Positions 49,645-61,700 of a stretch of 64,000 nt of DNA are shown here, one piece after another (position 1 is the stretch's first letter; every line of letters starts with the position of its first letter). The position numbers and the translations under genes were made by a program. The stretch spans positions 210,118,001 through 210,182,000 of the forward strand of contig JBITNC010000001.1 in the NCBI GenBank assembly GCA_050084985.1, in the 5' to 3' direction. Source of the DNA: Nageia nagi (Eukaryota > Pinophyta). Under the pieces are notes generated by a model. That model was not told the origin of the DNA and ran no database searches. It worked only from the letters and a program-made list of their open reading frames with translations.

Positions 49645-51870
49645 ATGGAAAGGTATAACATCAATAAGAAAAAGTGCTAGGTTAAATATAGTGTCCCTTT
49701 GGCTATTGAAACCAATTTTCCTGATGATGAATCTTATCATGGAGATTTCAAAGATAATAATAAACTTGGTAAAATAAGCATAAATATAATATATTATGAA
49801 TCTTATCATAGAGACTCAAAAAATAATGAGAGGCTTGAAGAAGAAATAATCCAACCTTTCGAGAATAAATGTCAATTAACCCTTTATCGATCTAAAAAGT
49901 CTAATGATATAAATCTAAAAGAAGATAAATTAAGGTTAGTCCAAGAATTTTTAAAGCTTTTCAGGGTATTCTATAAATTTACTAAAGATCTTACCATACC
50001 TCACTCATTTCATATTATCTATGAATTTTGACTAAAAATAATTCTAGGTCACCTTCTAGGATGTTGATGGCTAAGCTTGCCCTCTTATTGTTCATCTTAA
50101 CAAATCAAAATAGAATCATATACAATCTAAATCTTATCAAAATGGATCACTCATAGCCTATTTTTTATAAAGAAAGCCATGTTAATTTTTGTATGCTTTA
50201 TCCTTTCATCTTTGAGTTAAACTTTCATCAATCTACACCGTCTTTAATGCTTGTAAAAAATTTTAAAGATCATGAATCAATAACATTACAAGAAGCTAAT
50301 TGTGAGCATTCGAATGATGATATGGTTGAATTAGATGACGATTTAGATAATTAATTAGAAGTAGAATTCAAAATTGATCCTATAGCATAAGGTCTTATCA
50401 ATGCTTACCCTTACTGGTCAGATAGGGAAAAAGAAATTAAAGAGATAGAAGTAAGGAAAATAATAAGCATGCAATCTTATCGAAAAGCTCAAATAAGTGT
50501 AAGATAGGTAGTCATAAGAGAATTAGATAATCAAATAATTCAAGAATGGAGAGATCAAAATGCGAGATTTACTCTTGAGACACCAGAATATGATAATGAG
50601 AAAGAAGTTGAGAAACCTGATCTCCTAGAGAAAAATAATAACAATGAAATTATGTGAAATGAAAAATTAGAGAAAAGGATGGCACAATTAAAAGAAATGG
50701 ATAAAAAATTAAAGAAGTTAATGCTATTAAGTAAAGAAAAATAAGGTGAAAAGTTAAATAAAAAGCACCCCTTTTGTGCAAAAATAAAAAGAAAAACATG
50801 GAAAGGGAAAGACATAGATTTTCACAAATATGATGGCATTAGTGATCCAAGGATACATATCATGCTTTTTGAAGAGGTAACTTGTAGTTATCAATATGAT
50901 GGAGATATTTTAGTGAGATTATATCAACTCAATTTAGGGAATGAATCTTTTAAATGGTTCTACAATCTAGAAAATCAAAGTATTACTAAATATGAGCAAT
51001 TAAAATTAGAATTCATAAATCAATATCAACATAATATAAAAATAAAACCAACCCTTGTTAATTTAGCAAGAATGAGATAAGGTGAGAATCAATCATTTGA
51101 GAAATTTGTAAAAACATGGAATAAAATAGCCACATTCATAAATTTAAATGAAAAAGAGCTAAAACATATGTTAATCAAATCTCTTAGAGATGAGATGATA
51201 TTAGAATTCTTAAACTATTTAGAACAACCCCTTGCTGAGATGATTATGCCCATGATTTAAGAAGAGAATCACTTAGTAAAAATCAATTATTGGAAACTTA
51301 AAAGAGAAGAAAAGAAACTACCAACTATGAAAATAATAGCAATAGTTACAATGGCAAAAGGAACATCTTATCCATATAAGAATAAAACCCCTAAAGTACA
51401 CACTAAAATTACAAAAGATCGTGATGAGCTATTATGATCATTACTTCAAAAGGGTTTGATCTAATTACCACCCATGATTCAAAAGGCCACTAAAACTATA
51501 GGTGGATTTTATGGGTATCATAGGATTCATGGACACAAAACATATGAGTGTAAAAGGTTTAAAGATGTTGTCCAAGACTTGATAGACAAAAAAATGATAT
51601 CATTTGAAAAATAGGAAGATAAGAAAAAGGTTCTTGTACATGTAGATAATGAGAAATTATGGATTCACAAGAACCCCATGTCACAACATAACACAACAAT
51701 ATTGTATGCATAAGGTAATATGATGAAAAAGCCATTTATTGCAAGACCACAACAAGGAAAACATCAAAATTAAGCCAACACCAATGGGGGCATAAGGCCC
51801 TCTAGTTATGTCATTTGGTAAACATGTATGATCATACTAACACTAACAAAACTAATAGTAGGATAGATGA
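49645..51870 (+). pseudogene. gag of element C
   Basis: Possible start ATG at 49645. The first open piece is 49699-50031, a charged N-terminal region of about 110 residues. The capsid domain (50810-51080) reads DIDFHKYDGISDPRIHIMLF, LVRLYQLNLGNESFKWFYNL and ITKYEQLKLEFINQY, typical of retrotransposon gag. A C-terminal box at about 51500-51600, FYGYHRIHGHKTYECKRFK with DVVQDLIDKK, matches the CxxHxxxGHxTxxCxxLK..VQDLI feature of Tat-like gag with the first Cys lost. Stops are scattered (for example TAG 50354, TAA 51078, TAG 51614). Confidence 0.85.
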
Positions 51871-51959
51871 ATTGATCAAAATCATGATGGAAAAAATGGG
51901 GGATCATTTTGATGTCATATTAGGAGCATTGGTGCTCCATTTTTGTCAAAAATTGACTA

Positions 51960-52110
51960 CTCATGGTCCTTTTTCATAGTTAAATATTATTAAAATAAAA
52001 ATTTAATGAATGCCCCTTGGCATGGAGTTTAGCTCCTAGATCATTTAATCTTTTCAAGCCTCTTGGTGTAGAGTTTTAGCTCTCATATTATCATAAATAA
52101 ATAATAAGGA
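51960..52110. repeat. First 3' UTR repeat block of element C
   Basis: Three units of the CCCCTTGGCATGGAGTTTAG / CCTCTTGGTGTAGAGTTTTAG type, preceded by the TGCTCCATTTT and CATGGTCCTTTTTCATAG sequence that also precedes the block in element B. It marks the original start of the 3' UTR. Confidence 0.65.
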
Positions 52111-52589
52111 AAAATATACAAAAGTTATCTTTTATAGAATAAAAAGGTCAATCATTTTATAAAATCTCAGCATGAATGAGTAATAATCATATACATAAAT
52201 GCTATAGTCTCCTAGAAGGACCCCCTCCCCCTATGCTAGAACTAGTAGCCTTGCTAGCCATTACCCTTGCACCTAGCCTTGTATTTTTTAGCCCTCACCT
52301 TTTCTTCCCTTGCTTATCTCTTAACCTTATACAATTGCTTGTAAAGGTCCTAGATCCATGTGTTGGCTTTTTGTAGATCCTAGTATAGGGTGGTATAATC
52401 TCCTCCTCTATATCTAAAGTAACCTTGTAGATATTTGATTTTAGCATATTTTTACTCTATGATCCTATGTAATTGGGTTGTGTTTGGTTGAAGGTACTCA
52501 TCATATACATATAAATCATATATTAGTATTGCATGAATTTTTACAATAAAAACAAAAATATATATAAAAGATAAAAAAGAATAGATACC

Positions 52590-53990
52590 TTGATCATCCT
52601 CCTCATCTTTAGACACATCTATGTCTCTCTCCAGTTGAAGCTCATACTCATCCTAATCTAGGTTAGTCTCTTCATTATCATCATGATTAACATTTAACAT
52701 CATATCATGTGTGTTATCTATGTTGTGTTATCCCCATCCTAACTATGCTCTATGCCCCATCCTATCAGTGCCTCCTCTATGTTGGATGCATCTCCCTCAT
52801 CCTTGGGTTGGTATACCTCATGTGTGCCTAGGTGATGAGAAGCATATCCTTACCACTAGTCCATGTAGTCCTTAGTATGCTTAGGACCATTTATATCTAG
52901 GTCATCCTTAAAGTTTGAGTCCTCACTGGGGGATGTCCACTCAAAATCCCAATCTAGCACTAGCTCATAGTCCTTTGGTATATCCTACTATGATAATAAC
53001 ATACTACTATCTGATATTCAGCTAATATCCCTTATTTTATTTTGAACTATCAAAGTACCCTTGCTAGTTTGTATGGCTCAACTAGCACTCTATGTGCTTA
53101 GATGTATGTCGAGTGTCTCACCAAGGCTAGCTTATGCATATCCTTGATTCACTTTAAGGCATATCTATATGGATGCTAGTACATCTATGACTCCTTAAGT
53201 GTGTCAAGTCATACCATCCATCCCTCTAGGTTGATGTTAGGAAAGTTAAGGCCATGTGTAGTCACCCACCACTACCATGTGGGCATGTCATCTAGTAGAT
53301 CCTATGATAGAGAGTCTGGTTTGGATATGCCTATGTGATCATAGGCCCATACCTATAGTATCATGGAATGAGCCACCTATCTCCCTCCTCTTTCCACCTT
53401 AGCAAATGCATGGAAATCATGGTATAACTATGCCAAAATAGTTGGGCACCATGTGTATCACTACTCATATTGGACCATGTCCATGATGATAGGCACCATC
53501 CCCATAGGAATGTCTCACTACTTTTGTCTAGGTAGATAATAACATCTAGTAGATAAGCAAAATGAAGCCTTAGTCATAGGTTAACCCATTCTAGAGGATC
53601 CTTTGTTACATGTATCATTAGAGAAACTCCTCTCTTCTTATGGTTAACCTCATCTAAACCTATGAGCCATATAGTCCACTCCTTTGCTCATTCCATGCTA
53701 GCAAAAGGGACCATGTTCATCAACTTACTTTAATAGGCAACCTAGTGATCCTGTAGATATCCTCAAGAGTCACTATAATATCTTCTATAGGTAAGTGAAA
53801 GGTGTTAGAATTAGGATCCCACCTCTCCATCAAGGCTATCATCATATCCTAATTTTGATAGATGTAATCAGCAAAGGCTAGATGGCTCAAAGAAATAACC
53901 TCGAGTGTGCTTTGGCTTTCATTTGATTGGGGCCATTATTGAGTAATTGTAAATGTAGTACTCTTCCTAGAAGCCTACATATAATAACTA
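52590..53990 (-). pseudogene. Antisense plant mobile domain (PMD) gene of element C
   Basis: The minus strand reads LEVISLSHLAFADYIYQN, MIALMERWDPNSNTFHLPIE, VTLEDIYRITRLPI, then LYHDFHAFAKVERGG, VWAYDHIGISKPDS and WWVTTHGLNFPNINLEGW. The order of ALVERW.P.T.TFHLP..E...TLEDV..L.GLP and L...Y.DL........LL..W..EHI...RP is that of the PMD family (aminotransferase-like, PF10536), which occurs in host proteins such as MAIN/MAIL1 and in transposons. Stops, many TAG and TGA, and frameshifts break it. An acidic tail (52600-52950) follows. It is transcribed opposite to the element, between two 3' UTR repeat blocks. Some Tat elements (Retand, Grande types) carry antisense 3' frames, so this fits that design. 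Confidence 0.75.
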
Positions 53991-54879
53991 TGATCTTGGT
54001 ACAAAAGACATAAAAATTAATATTAGTTTCTATTATTAATGCATCTTGTGAGTTTTGCAATATAGTAAAAAAGGATCACCAATGATCAAAATCAGCATAA
54101 AAGAGGACCACCCATGGTATAAACTAGGGTAGAAGGGACTACCAACAACCCTCTTCCCATATATAAAATTGGAAAAACATTTATGAATAGGGTTGTATGA
54201 ATAAGGATAATCTAATTTTAAAGGAAAACATATGAGATATAGTGCTAAAAGATAGAAATGAAAGCAAAGGTATTCTAATGGATAAAACCCTAAGGATAGG
54301 ATATTAGACTTACAAGAAAACTATGCAAAAAGAAAAAAATAGAGAAAAATCAAGAATGCACCAAATAAAGATAGGTAAAGATGATTTACTTGATGACTAG
54401 TAGGATAATTTTTCACTAGACCAACTCTATGTCCCTTTTGATGTGTAATCGGTAAAGCCATGATAGGGAGATGTGAAAAAGAAGCAAAGGTAAATCATAA
54501 GGTAATAGTAGTAGAATTAGTAACAAGCACTCACCTTATAATCTCTCAAAAACTCCTAAGCACTCTCCACTTTAAAAATACAAGCAAGTGATAATTAAAG
54601 GGGGGTCAACCCTCTTTTATAACATTTCAAGGGCACACATCCCTAGATAGTCTCTATTTGCATACCTATGAGTTACAAATAAGTAAACAAAATAGTTAAT
54701 CAAAATTAGCAAGAAATACACCATTATTTAGGTTTTTTAGTTTGTAAAAATTCCTCAAGAAAAGGACCACTTTTGGCCTTCTCTTATCATGCTTAAAGGA
54801 CCATCGATAATGTGCTTATGTCAAAATAGACTGCTCACATTCCTTATTTTATCAAATTGAACATCCTAGTTTGTTAGAC
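53991..54879. other. Element C, region upstream of the antisense PMD gene
   Basis: Non-coding, AT-rich. If the PMD gene was transcribed from its own promoter it should lie here on the minus strand; I see no convincing TATA box. Around 54780-54880 the sequence (AAGGACCAT...TCAAAATAGACTGCTCAC) repeats the lead-in to the 3' UTR block at about 51930. Confidence 0.4.
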
Positions 54880-55235
54880 ATAACAGAGAATTATCTACAT
54901 GGCTATATCATGCCTCTTGGCATAGATTTCTATCTCTCACACTCATTATTATACCTCTTAGCATAGAGTTTCATCTCTTATCATCATATTATTCCTCTTG
55001 GCATAGAGTTTTAGCTCTCATCCTCATTATTATGCCTCTAAGCATTGATTTTTAGCTCTCATCATCATATTATGTCTCTTGGTGTAGATTTTTAGCTCTC
55101 ATGATCATATTATTCCTCTTGGTGTAGATTTTTAGCTCTCATGATCATATTATGCCTCTTAGCATAGAGTTTTAGCTCTCATCATCATATCATGCCTCTT
55201 GGCATGGAGTTGAGCTTCCATTATACTACAATATG
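54880..55235. repeat. 40-bp 3' UTR tandem array of element C
   Basis: Eight or so units of 40 bp. The period is exact in the middle: GGTGTAGATTTTTAGCTCTC recurs at 55081 and 55121. Consensus is CCTCTTGGCATAGAGTTTTAG then CTCTCATCATCATATTATG. Neighbouring units differ by a few substitutions, indicating local unit exchange. Confidence 0.85.
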
Positions 55236-55250
55236 GTATTTGCTTGTGTT

Positions 55251-55373
55251 GTCATGTGTAGTCATATGTAGTCATGTGTGGTCATGTGTGGTCATGTGTT
55301 GTCATGTGTTGTCATGTGTGGTCATGTATGGTCATGTTTTATCATGTTTTATCATGTGTGGTCATGTGTTGTT
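55251..55373. repeat. 10-bp tandem array of element C
   Basis: Twelve units of GTCATGTGTG or close variants in strict 10-bp register, directly after the 40-bp array. The plus-strand frames stay open through it (SCVVMCGHV-type strings), which is a by-product of the repeat. Absent from element B. Confidence 0.9.
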
Positions 55374-55598
55374 AGTATCTTGATAAGGGGTAGATTGAAA
55401 AACATCATCGCAGGGAGTTTTCTCAAACCATATCTAGCTTTTATAGATTTTGCTATATTATAATCTTTGTTGGAATTTAGACTGATTAGTGTTGGTATTA
55501 TCCTTATAAATGCCTATTAATACTTCATTGCTATGACATCTTGATTGGTACTTTGAATGAAAAATCTCAATGCACCTAGTGATATCAATTTCTTATCC

Positions 55599-55611
55599 AA
55601 AGTGGGGCATT
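55599..55611 (+). promoter_or_regulatory. Polypurine tract of element C
   Basis: AAAGTGGGGCATT directly before the 3' LTR, same as in element B. It primes plus-strand DNA synthesis. Confidence 0.65.
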
Positions 55612-56402
55612 TATTATTGCATAGAATTTATTTATGCATTTAAATAAATACATTTGCTTGCACTAATACACACCTAGAATATTTAATTTAATTATAGCAA
55701 TGTTTATCTTGAATATAATCATAATATCAATAATTGCCTTGAATATCATTATGTATTATGGACTAACCCTATTTATGTAGATGCATGCTGACCTAAGGAG
55801 TAGGTCATATTATTATATATATAAATAGGGATCTAATAGTAAATCCACATCAAATAGATACATGATCCCATATCTGGTCTTATTGGTGGCAATCTTGTAG
55901 GTGTCTTTTTATGACACCATTCAAGGCTATGGTTTGTGTACTTCCTTATGCAAGCTATTTTGACATTGATGATTTATCTAGATATCATATCATTAATTGA
56001 AACATCTATGTGCAAATTATTGATTTTATTTGAAATCAAAGAGCATTCTAATGAAGGTCATAAATGTTCCTTATTCATGCCAAATACACTACTGATGCTC
56101 CTCTAGTACAACATATAGATCACCTATGATCCTATTTTTGGTGCATTTTGAGTTATAACTTTTGGAGTAGGATTTCTCTATCATTTACATATCAAGCATA
56201 TCATCATTCTTTAGTGTTAATTACATGTTGTAAGGTAAGTATATAAATTATAGATCTTAATTGGTATTGTTGTCCTTATTTTAAGAGGTTATCTTCTTCA
56301 CCTATTTATCTATATGGTCTAAATTACTATCCATAGCTTAAAATAGGTATTTTGGATTTTGTAATTATTTATTTTCTTGTATACTTGAAATATTTGTAAA
56401 TA
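55612..56402 (+). repeat. 3' LTR of element C
   Basis: 791 bp, begins TATTATTGCATAGAATTT and ends ATTTGTAAATA; original TG and CA termini are both now TA. Collinear with 48726-49536. Confidence 0.9.
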
Positions 56403-56683
56403 GTATGCATGAGATATGATTCATCTAGGGTAGGATGCATGTTAACATCGAAAGCAATATCATGATCCTTAAAAAATCTAATCCTTTTCTTATTACCTAT
56501 TCCCACTAAGTTGTGGATCCTTGGGGAGGAACATGAAAGGAGAAGGTGAGAAGTAACACCAAGAGGATGATGATGTAATGAAGACCTAATATATATCTCT
56601 ACAAAGCCATGATGTAATATCCTCATGATTGATTGTATGGGGAACCCATATGTAATTTAAATATCTCATACTCTATGATGTAC
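56403..56683 (-). repeat. Right arm of the foldback, outer part
   Basis: Reverse complement of 43456-43735. It holds most of the inverted copy of the small frame (ATG at 56626); the last dozen codons of that open frame run into the element C LTR and are not original. It stops at GATGTAC, immediately followed by gypsy RT sequence. Confidence 0.75.
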
Positions 56684-58790
56684 CTCAACAATTTTGTGTT
56701 GGTATTTCTTGATAACATCCTCATATATTCAAAAAATAAGGACCATAACTATCATTTGAGATTTGCTCTAGAAGTGCCAAGAAGAAATTAGTTGTATGGA
56801 AAATTATCAAAACGTGAATTTTATGTATCACAAATTCAATATCTAGGCCATATCATCTTTGTAAATGGAATCTTAGTTTATCTTAAGAAAGTGGAAGCAA
56901 TAAAGTGTTGGCTTGCACCAATAAAAGTGATTAAGATAAAAAAGTTTTATGGGGTTAGCTAGATATTATCAAAGGTTTATCGAGAATTTCTTAAAAATAG
57001 CCAATCCCATCACTAGCCTTCCAAAAAAGAATAAGGTGTTCAAGTGGATAGAAAAATGTGAGAAAGCTTTTATGATCTTGAAATAAAGGCTTACCACATG
57101 GTGATTTGTCAGTATGCACAAATAATTTACTATAAGGTTTGGGTAGTGTATTATCACAAAATGGAAAACCTATAGCATATGAATCTAATAAATTGGAAAC
57201 TCATAAGTTGAATTATACAAATCATGATCTTGAGTTGGTAGCTATAATCCAAGCACTCTGGTAAATCCCTTTACACTTGAGATAGATTATGAAAGTTTGA
57301 AGTATTTGTTCACTCAATTGGATCTAAATGTTAATCAAAGGTGATGGATGAAATTCTTATCTAAGTATGAATTTAGCATTAAATACAAAAAAGGAAAGAG
57401 AATAAGGTGGTGGATTCCCTAATTCATAGATGATATATCAATTCCATGATAAGAAGCTAATTTGATTTATTTGATCAAGTAAACATTTTATGGCAAGAAG
57501 ATCCATATTATAAATCTATTTAGGAATTGATAGGGAAAGGTATCCCATCATCCCAATATTTTGTTGAAAAAGATGAAGCCCTTTACTTTAAGGATAGATT
57601 GATCATCCCAAATAAGGGTGATTTAAGCAATTTTATCATGCAAGAATCCCATCATCCCCCTTATGTAGCACACCCTAGGGGTACAAAAATGAGAGAAGAA
57701 CTAAAACAAAAAATTTATTTGGAAGGTATAAAAAGAGATATAGAAGAATTTGTGGCTATATGTCTTAAATATCATAAGCTAAAAGTAGGACATCAACATC
57801 TAGGTCTATATTTCTATCCGTATGATGTTCTCACATAAAAATGGCATGTATTTTGATGGATTTTATTATTAGTTTATCAAAAATCAAATTCCATCATGAT
57901 AAAGTTTTGGTAGTGGTTGATAAATTGACCAAGGTAGCACATTTATACCTAGTAATACCACTGATGATACTCCCACTATGGTAAATAACTTTACCCATAA
58001 AAATTTTAGATTTCATGAATTTTCAAAGGTGATCATCTTAGATAGGGATTCAAAGTTCACCTCTATATTTTAGAAATCATTACACAAGGCATTGGGAACA
58101 AAATTGAATATGAGTTCAACATATCATCTAGAGATAGATGGATAAATTGAAGATGTGAATAAAGTTCTTAAGGATATGCTCAAAATGAAATATATGGAAT
58201 AAAATACTAAATGGAAGGATTACTTCTATTTAGTCAAGTTTGCCTATAATAATTGATACCATTCATCTTTTGGAATGGCCCCCTTGGAATCTCTTTATGA
58301 AAGGAGATGTAGAACTCCTCTATTTTAGAAAAATCAAGAGGATTAGGTAATGATCCAACCTAAAATATTAAAGTAAATGGAGAAGAAACTTAAGTCCATA
58401 TGATGGAATCTCAAGGAAGTTGTCATTGATGAAAGAGTTAGGCTAACCTTAAAAGAACTCCTTGAGAATTTTTTATGGGTTATAAAGTATTCTTACGAGT
58501 TCAACCTATGAAAAGTTCCTAAATTATACCAAATTAGATCTAGAATTTGTTGGTCCTTTCAAAATAGTTAAGAAAAGTCCAATTGCCTACAAATTTTCCT
58601 TACCACCATGTTTGTCAAAAATACATGATATATTTCACATCTTATTATTGAGAAAGTATGTTGTTGACCCTTCTCATGTGTTGGATTTTTCTAACATGCA
58701 GATGTTGGGCCCTAAGGCTATTGAAGTTCTCCCTTTTAAAATCCTAGCTTGTAGGACTAGGAAATTAAGAAGTTGAGAGATTAATGAATG
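56684..58790 (+). pseudogene. Element D: 3' half of a Ty3/gypsy pol (RT end, RNase H, integrase)
   Basis: Begins abruptly at the RT active site: LNNFVLVFLDNILIYSKNKD (YxDD motif as FLDN), then QIQYLGHIIFVNGI and ARYYQRFIENFLKIANPITS, the RT thumb. RNase H remnants include ESLKYLFTQLDLN and KYEFSIKYKKGK. Integrase starts with SHHPPYVAHPRGTKM and CLKYHKL, where the second zinc Cys is lost (open piece 57527-57838). The core has MDFI, ILDRDSKFTS and IEDVNKVLKDML for the Asp, Asp and Glu positions. The GPF module (LEFVGPFKIVKKSP) and HDIFHILLLRKYVVDPSHVL end it, as in chromovirus-type integrases. No LTR was identified; the 5' half is absent. Confidence 0.85.
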
Positions 58791-61700
58791 TCACTGGGGG
58801 GTCACTTAGTATAAAACTTTCAAAACATGTGCATCCATGAGCTTGTTTAAAAGACCCATATTTTTAAAATTTACCACCACTTATTTTAATTTATTAAACC
58901 CATCATGGTAAACATTTATGTAATAAATAATAACCCCTTTTTAAAACATACCATTTTACCAAAAAAAATTGGATCAATGTTTAGTACCCCTTGGTAGTTT
59001 ATCCTTTGATATTGTCACTTGGAATTATAGTGGTCCAAAACTTCTCCAATAGAAACCCTTATCTTCCAATAACTAAAGTTTCCCAAAATGATGACTACTA
59101 AGATTTAGTGAAAAAGTATTTATCTAAAAAAGTAATGTGCAAAATAATAAGTTCATTTCAAAGTGGGAAAAATGATTAAAATTGAGAGCATTTTTGGACT
59201 GGTATTCAACTACCTTACAATGCTATACTTGCACTATCTCATCCTATATATAATATATAAAAATTAGTTAATGTCATTAATGCATTCAATAACAATTAAT
59301 GTATACTTTGTTCTTGAGATTTGATATCACTAAAATTATTCTTCTAAAATATAAACAATGTATGATACTAACATGTAGAATATACGCTTTGGAACTATTA
59401 CACTAAAATATGTTTAAAACTAAGCAATATATATTGAAATTAATTAAGCAACTACCATGATTCAAACCATCATAATGGTGTAAATTGATCAATTATACCA
59501 TATGTAAATTGCATATAAATATTTTTAACTTACAAGTGATTATAGTTAAAAAGGATATCCCATATAAAAATATGATACAATTGTTATTATATTTGTAAAA
59601 GAGTTAATTTAAAAATCTTTATTTTGAATCATGCAACTATTTTGCATCAAAATGAAATCTTCTAATGACCATCATTAAAATGTTGTAACAAAGTAAATTG
59701 AAAAATCAATATATTTGATCACACTTTACTATTCTACATCAAAATGTAATCATCTACTAAACATCTTTCACATATTGAAAAATCTTTTAAAAAATTAACA
59801 TTTTGGATAATAGTATACTATTTATGAAAATTTTAAGTCTTTTAGTAACCAAAATTATAGTTCACATTTTGTTTTCCTATATTTAATTATTATCTTATAA
59901 AAAAAAATTTATAATGTTATGATAAATTTCATTGAAAAAATAACATTTTAGATAACATTTCACTATGTAAATTAAATTGCAGTCTTCTACCAACCAACAT
60001 CTCAATTGGTAGTTTGGTTTTTCATATCAACCAACATTCAATTCACACTTGGTGTTTCTACATAAAATGGAATCAAAACCATACAATTATTTAATACCAA
60101 ATTATTAAAAGAAATAGAAAGATTATCCTCTAAAACTATTTAGAATCAAAATAATATGATATTTCAATACTCATAAAATTATTGTTTCTTCTATGATCAC
60201 TACAATATCTTCACATATGCTCAAAAGGTTAAAAATGGAAAACAAGTATCCAAAATTATATAATGGTGCTTCTTTTGAGTTACAAAGATTCATGAATAAA
60301 TTGACTCTATATATATGAATTACAAAAGCATAAAAATTCTCTAGCTACAAAAGATAAAATTCTTTTCAAACAATTTTGTATTTTATAGTATATTTTTAGA
60401 TTAATAATTCAAATAAAGAAAGATATGATGAAAGAAAATATTGAAAACTTTCACAACTTTCCTTAAATTTGAACCTCCAAAAATTTAAGTGAGAATAAAC
60501 TTTCTCATTTTTTTTTACAATATACTCAAAGAATTCTTTTAAAATAAACATGCATATGTTTGATCTAAGATAACAAGATTGTAAATATCAATTAGATATA
60601 ATAAACTAAATTTATAATTCAACTAAGAGTTTAGTTGGATAATAATGAAATGAAAACAAATGATTCATTGTATGGTCTCATTACATTCTTAAAAGACTAA
60701 CATTGTAAGCATAAAAAAGAAATAAAACCATACAATAATTCAATACCCATGAATGTATCAGGTAATTAAGCTTCTAATTTCTAAAATGCACATAGGTACA
60801 TGTATATGTAGAAATATTTAGTCTATTTATTTTAGAATATATTATTCATAAATTTGGTTTTGATGCCATTGGCACTCCTATTATGGTATGGTCCTCACTA
60901 AAAAAAGTAGATCCTATTTCATTGTTAAGGTAGTCATCATTTTAGAGACAACATTTATTTCTATAGCTTATCATTTACAAATCATATTTGTTCATAAAGC
61001 ATGTATTAAAGAATTCTAAATTGAAAATAACTATAACTATCATTGTATAACTAAAAATAACAAGTCTTTAATGAAACCTTCAAATGTTGATATGAAGTTT
61101 TTGACATGGTTTATGCATGCAAAATATCCTCCTCAATCCAATAATTTTCTAGTTGAGCTCCATAAATCCTACATATTGTGAGAAAAACATGATAAAGAGT
61201 GTTAGAAATCATAGTTTTATTATCCTAAAGAATGTTGGCTTTCATTTTTTTAAGAAATACTACAAGCCATGAGTTGTAAAATAATTAGTCCTAGAAGAAA
61301 GTTTTTTAAGTTATATCAAATATTTCTAAGTTATTATCAACAATGATGTGGAAAAGGTATATAAGAATTAACCATAGAACTCTCTTTTTATCCTATTTTT
61401 TAATCATATTTAAAAGATATAATATATAAAATTTATATATCATACAATATAGTAGAATGGATTGACTATTTTATTCTCATGCATAGTAAAAAAAAGATAG
61501 AAGAAACATGTATTGAAGATATTTGATGAATAATGTATTTTTTTGCAACATTTTCATCATAATTCTAAAACATATACCAATATATACATGCAATTTTTAT
61601 AGTCTTCATTATATACATGCAAGTATACATGCTTCTCACAATATCCCTCATTATCATTTATAGTGTATATAAATTATAACTATGTAGCTAACTGATAAAT

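Larger units (their letters stand above)
48726..56402 (+). mobile_element. Element C: non-autonomous LTR retrotransposon with gag and antisense PMD gene
   Basis: LTRs at 48726-49536 and 55612-56402 enclose 6.1 kb. It is flanked by GTATA (48721-48725) and GTATG (56403-56407), a 5-bp target duplication with one transition, and is inserted in the right arm of the foldback. It contains a primer-binding site, gag, and then no protease, RT, RNase H or integrase that I could find. The downstream third carries an antisense plant-mobile-domain gene set between two blocks of the 40-bp 3' UTR repeat. LTR core, primer site and purine tract match element B. It would need pol from a relative. Confidence 0.85.
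43456..56683. mobile_element. Foldback structure with about 2.4-kb inverted arms, split by element C
   Basis: Left arm 43456-45899 is matched in reverse complement by 46603-48725 and then, after element C is removed, by 56403-56683. The spacer (45900-46602) is unique. Correspondence runs along the full length: GTACATCATAGAGTATGAG (43456) pairs with the complement ending at 56683, the GAGGAGGAAGATTCTTTC region (45497) pairs with GAAAGAATCTTCCTCCTC (46953), and the PPR repeats pair with each other. Before insertion of C the unit was about 5.5 kb. Large inverted arms with captured gene sequence suggest a foldback or Mutator-like transposon, or a palindromic duplication. No target duplication was found at the outer ends, so this is inference. 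Confidence 0.75.

Noticed and set aside
50555-50815. Minus-strand 86-codon Phe-rich frame
   Set aside because: Antisense of the Lys/Glu-rich gag of element C.
55192-55463. Cys/Val-rich open frames over the 10-bp array
   Set aside because: They come from the repeat period and run into the LTR retrotransposon 3' UTR.
56369-56626. Minus-strand 85-codon frame as a complete gene
   Set aside because: Its last dozen codons lie in the element C LTR, so the stop is acquired; only the part from 56403 on is the original copy of the left-arm frame.
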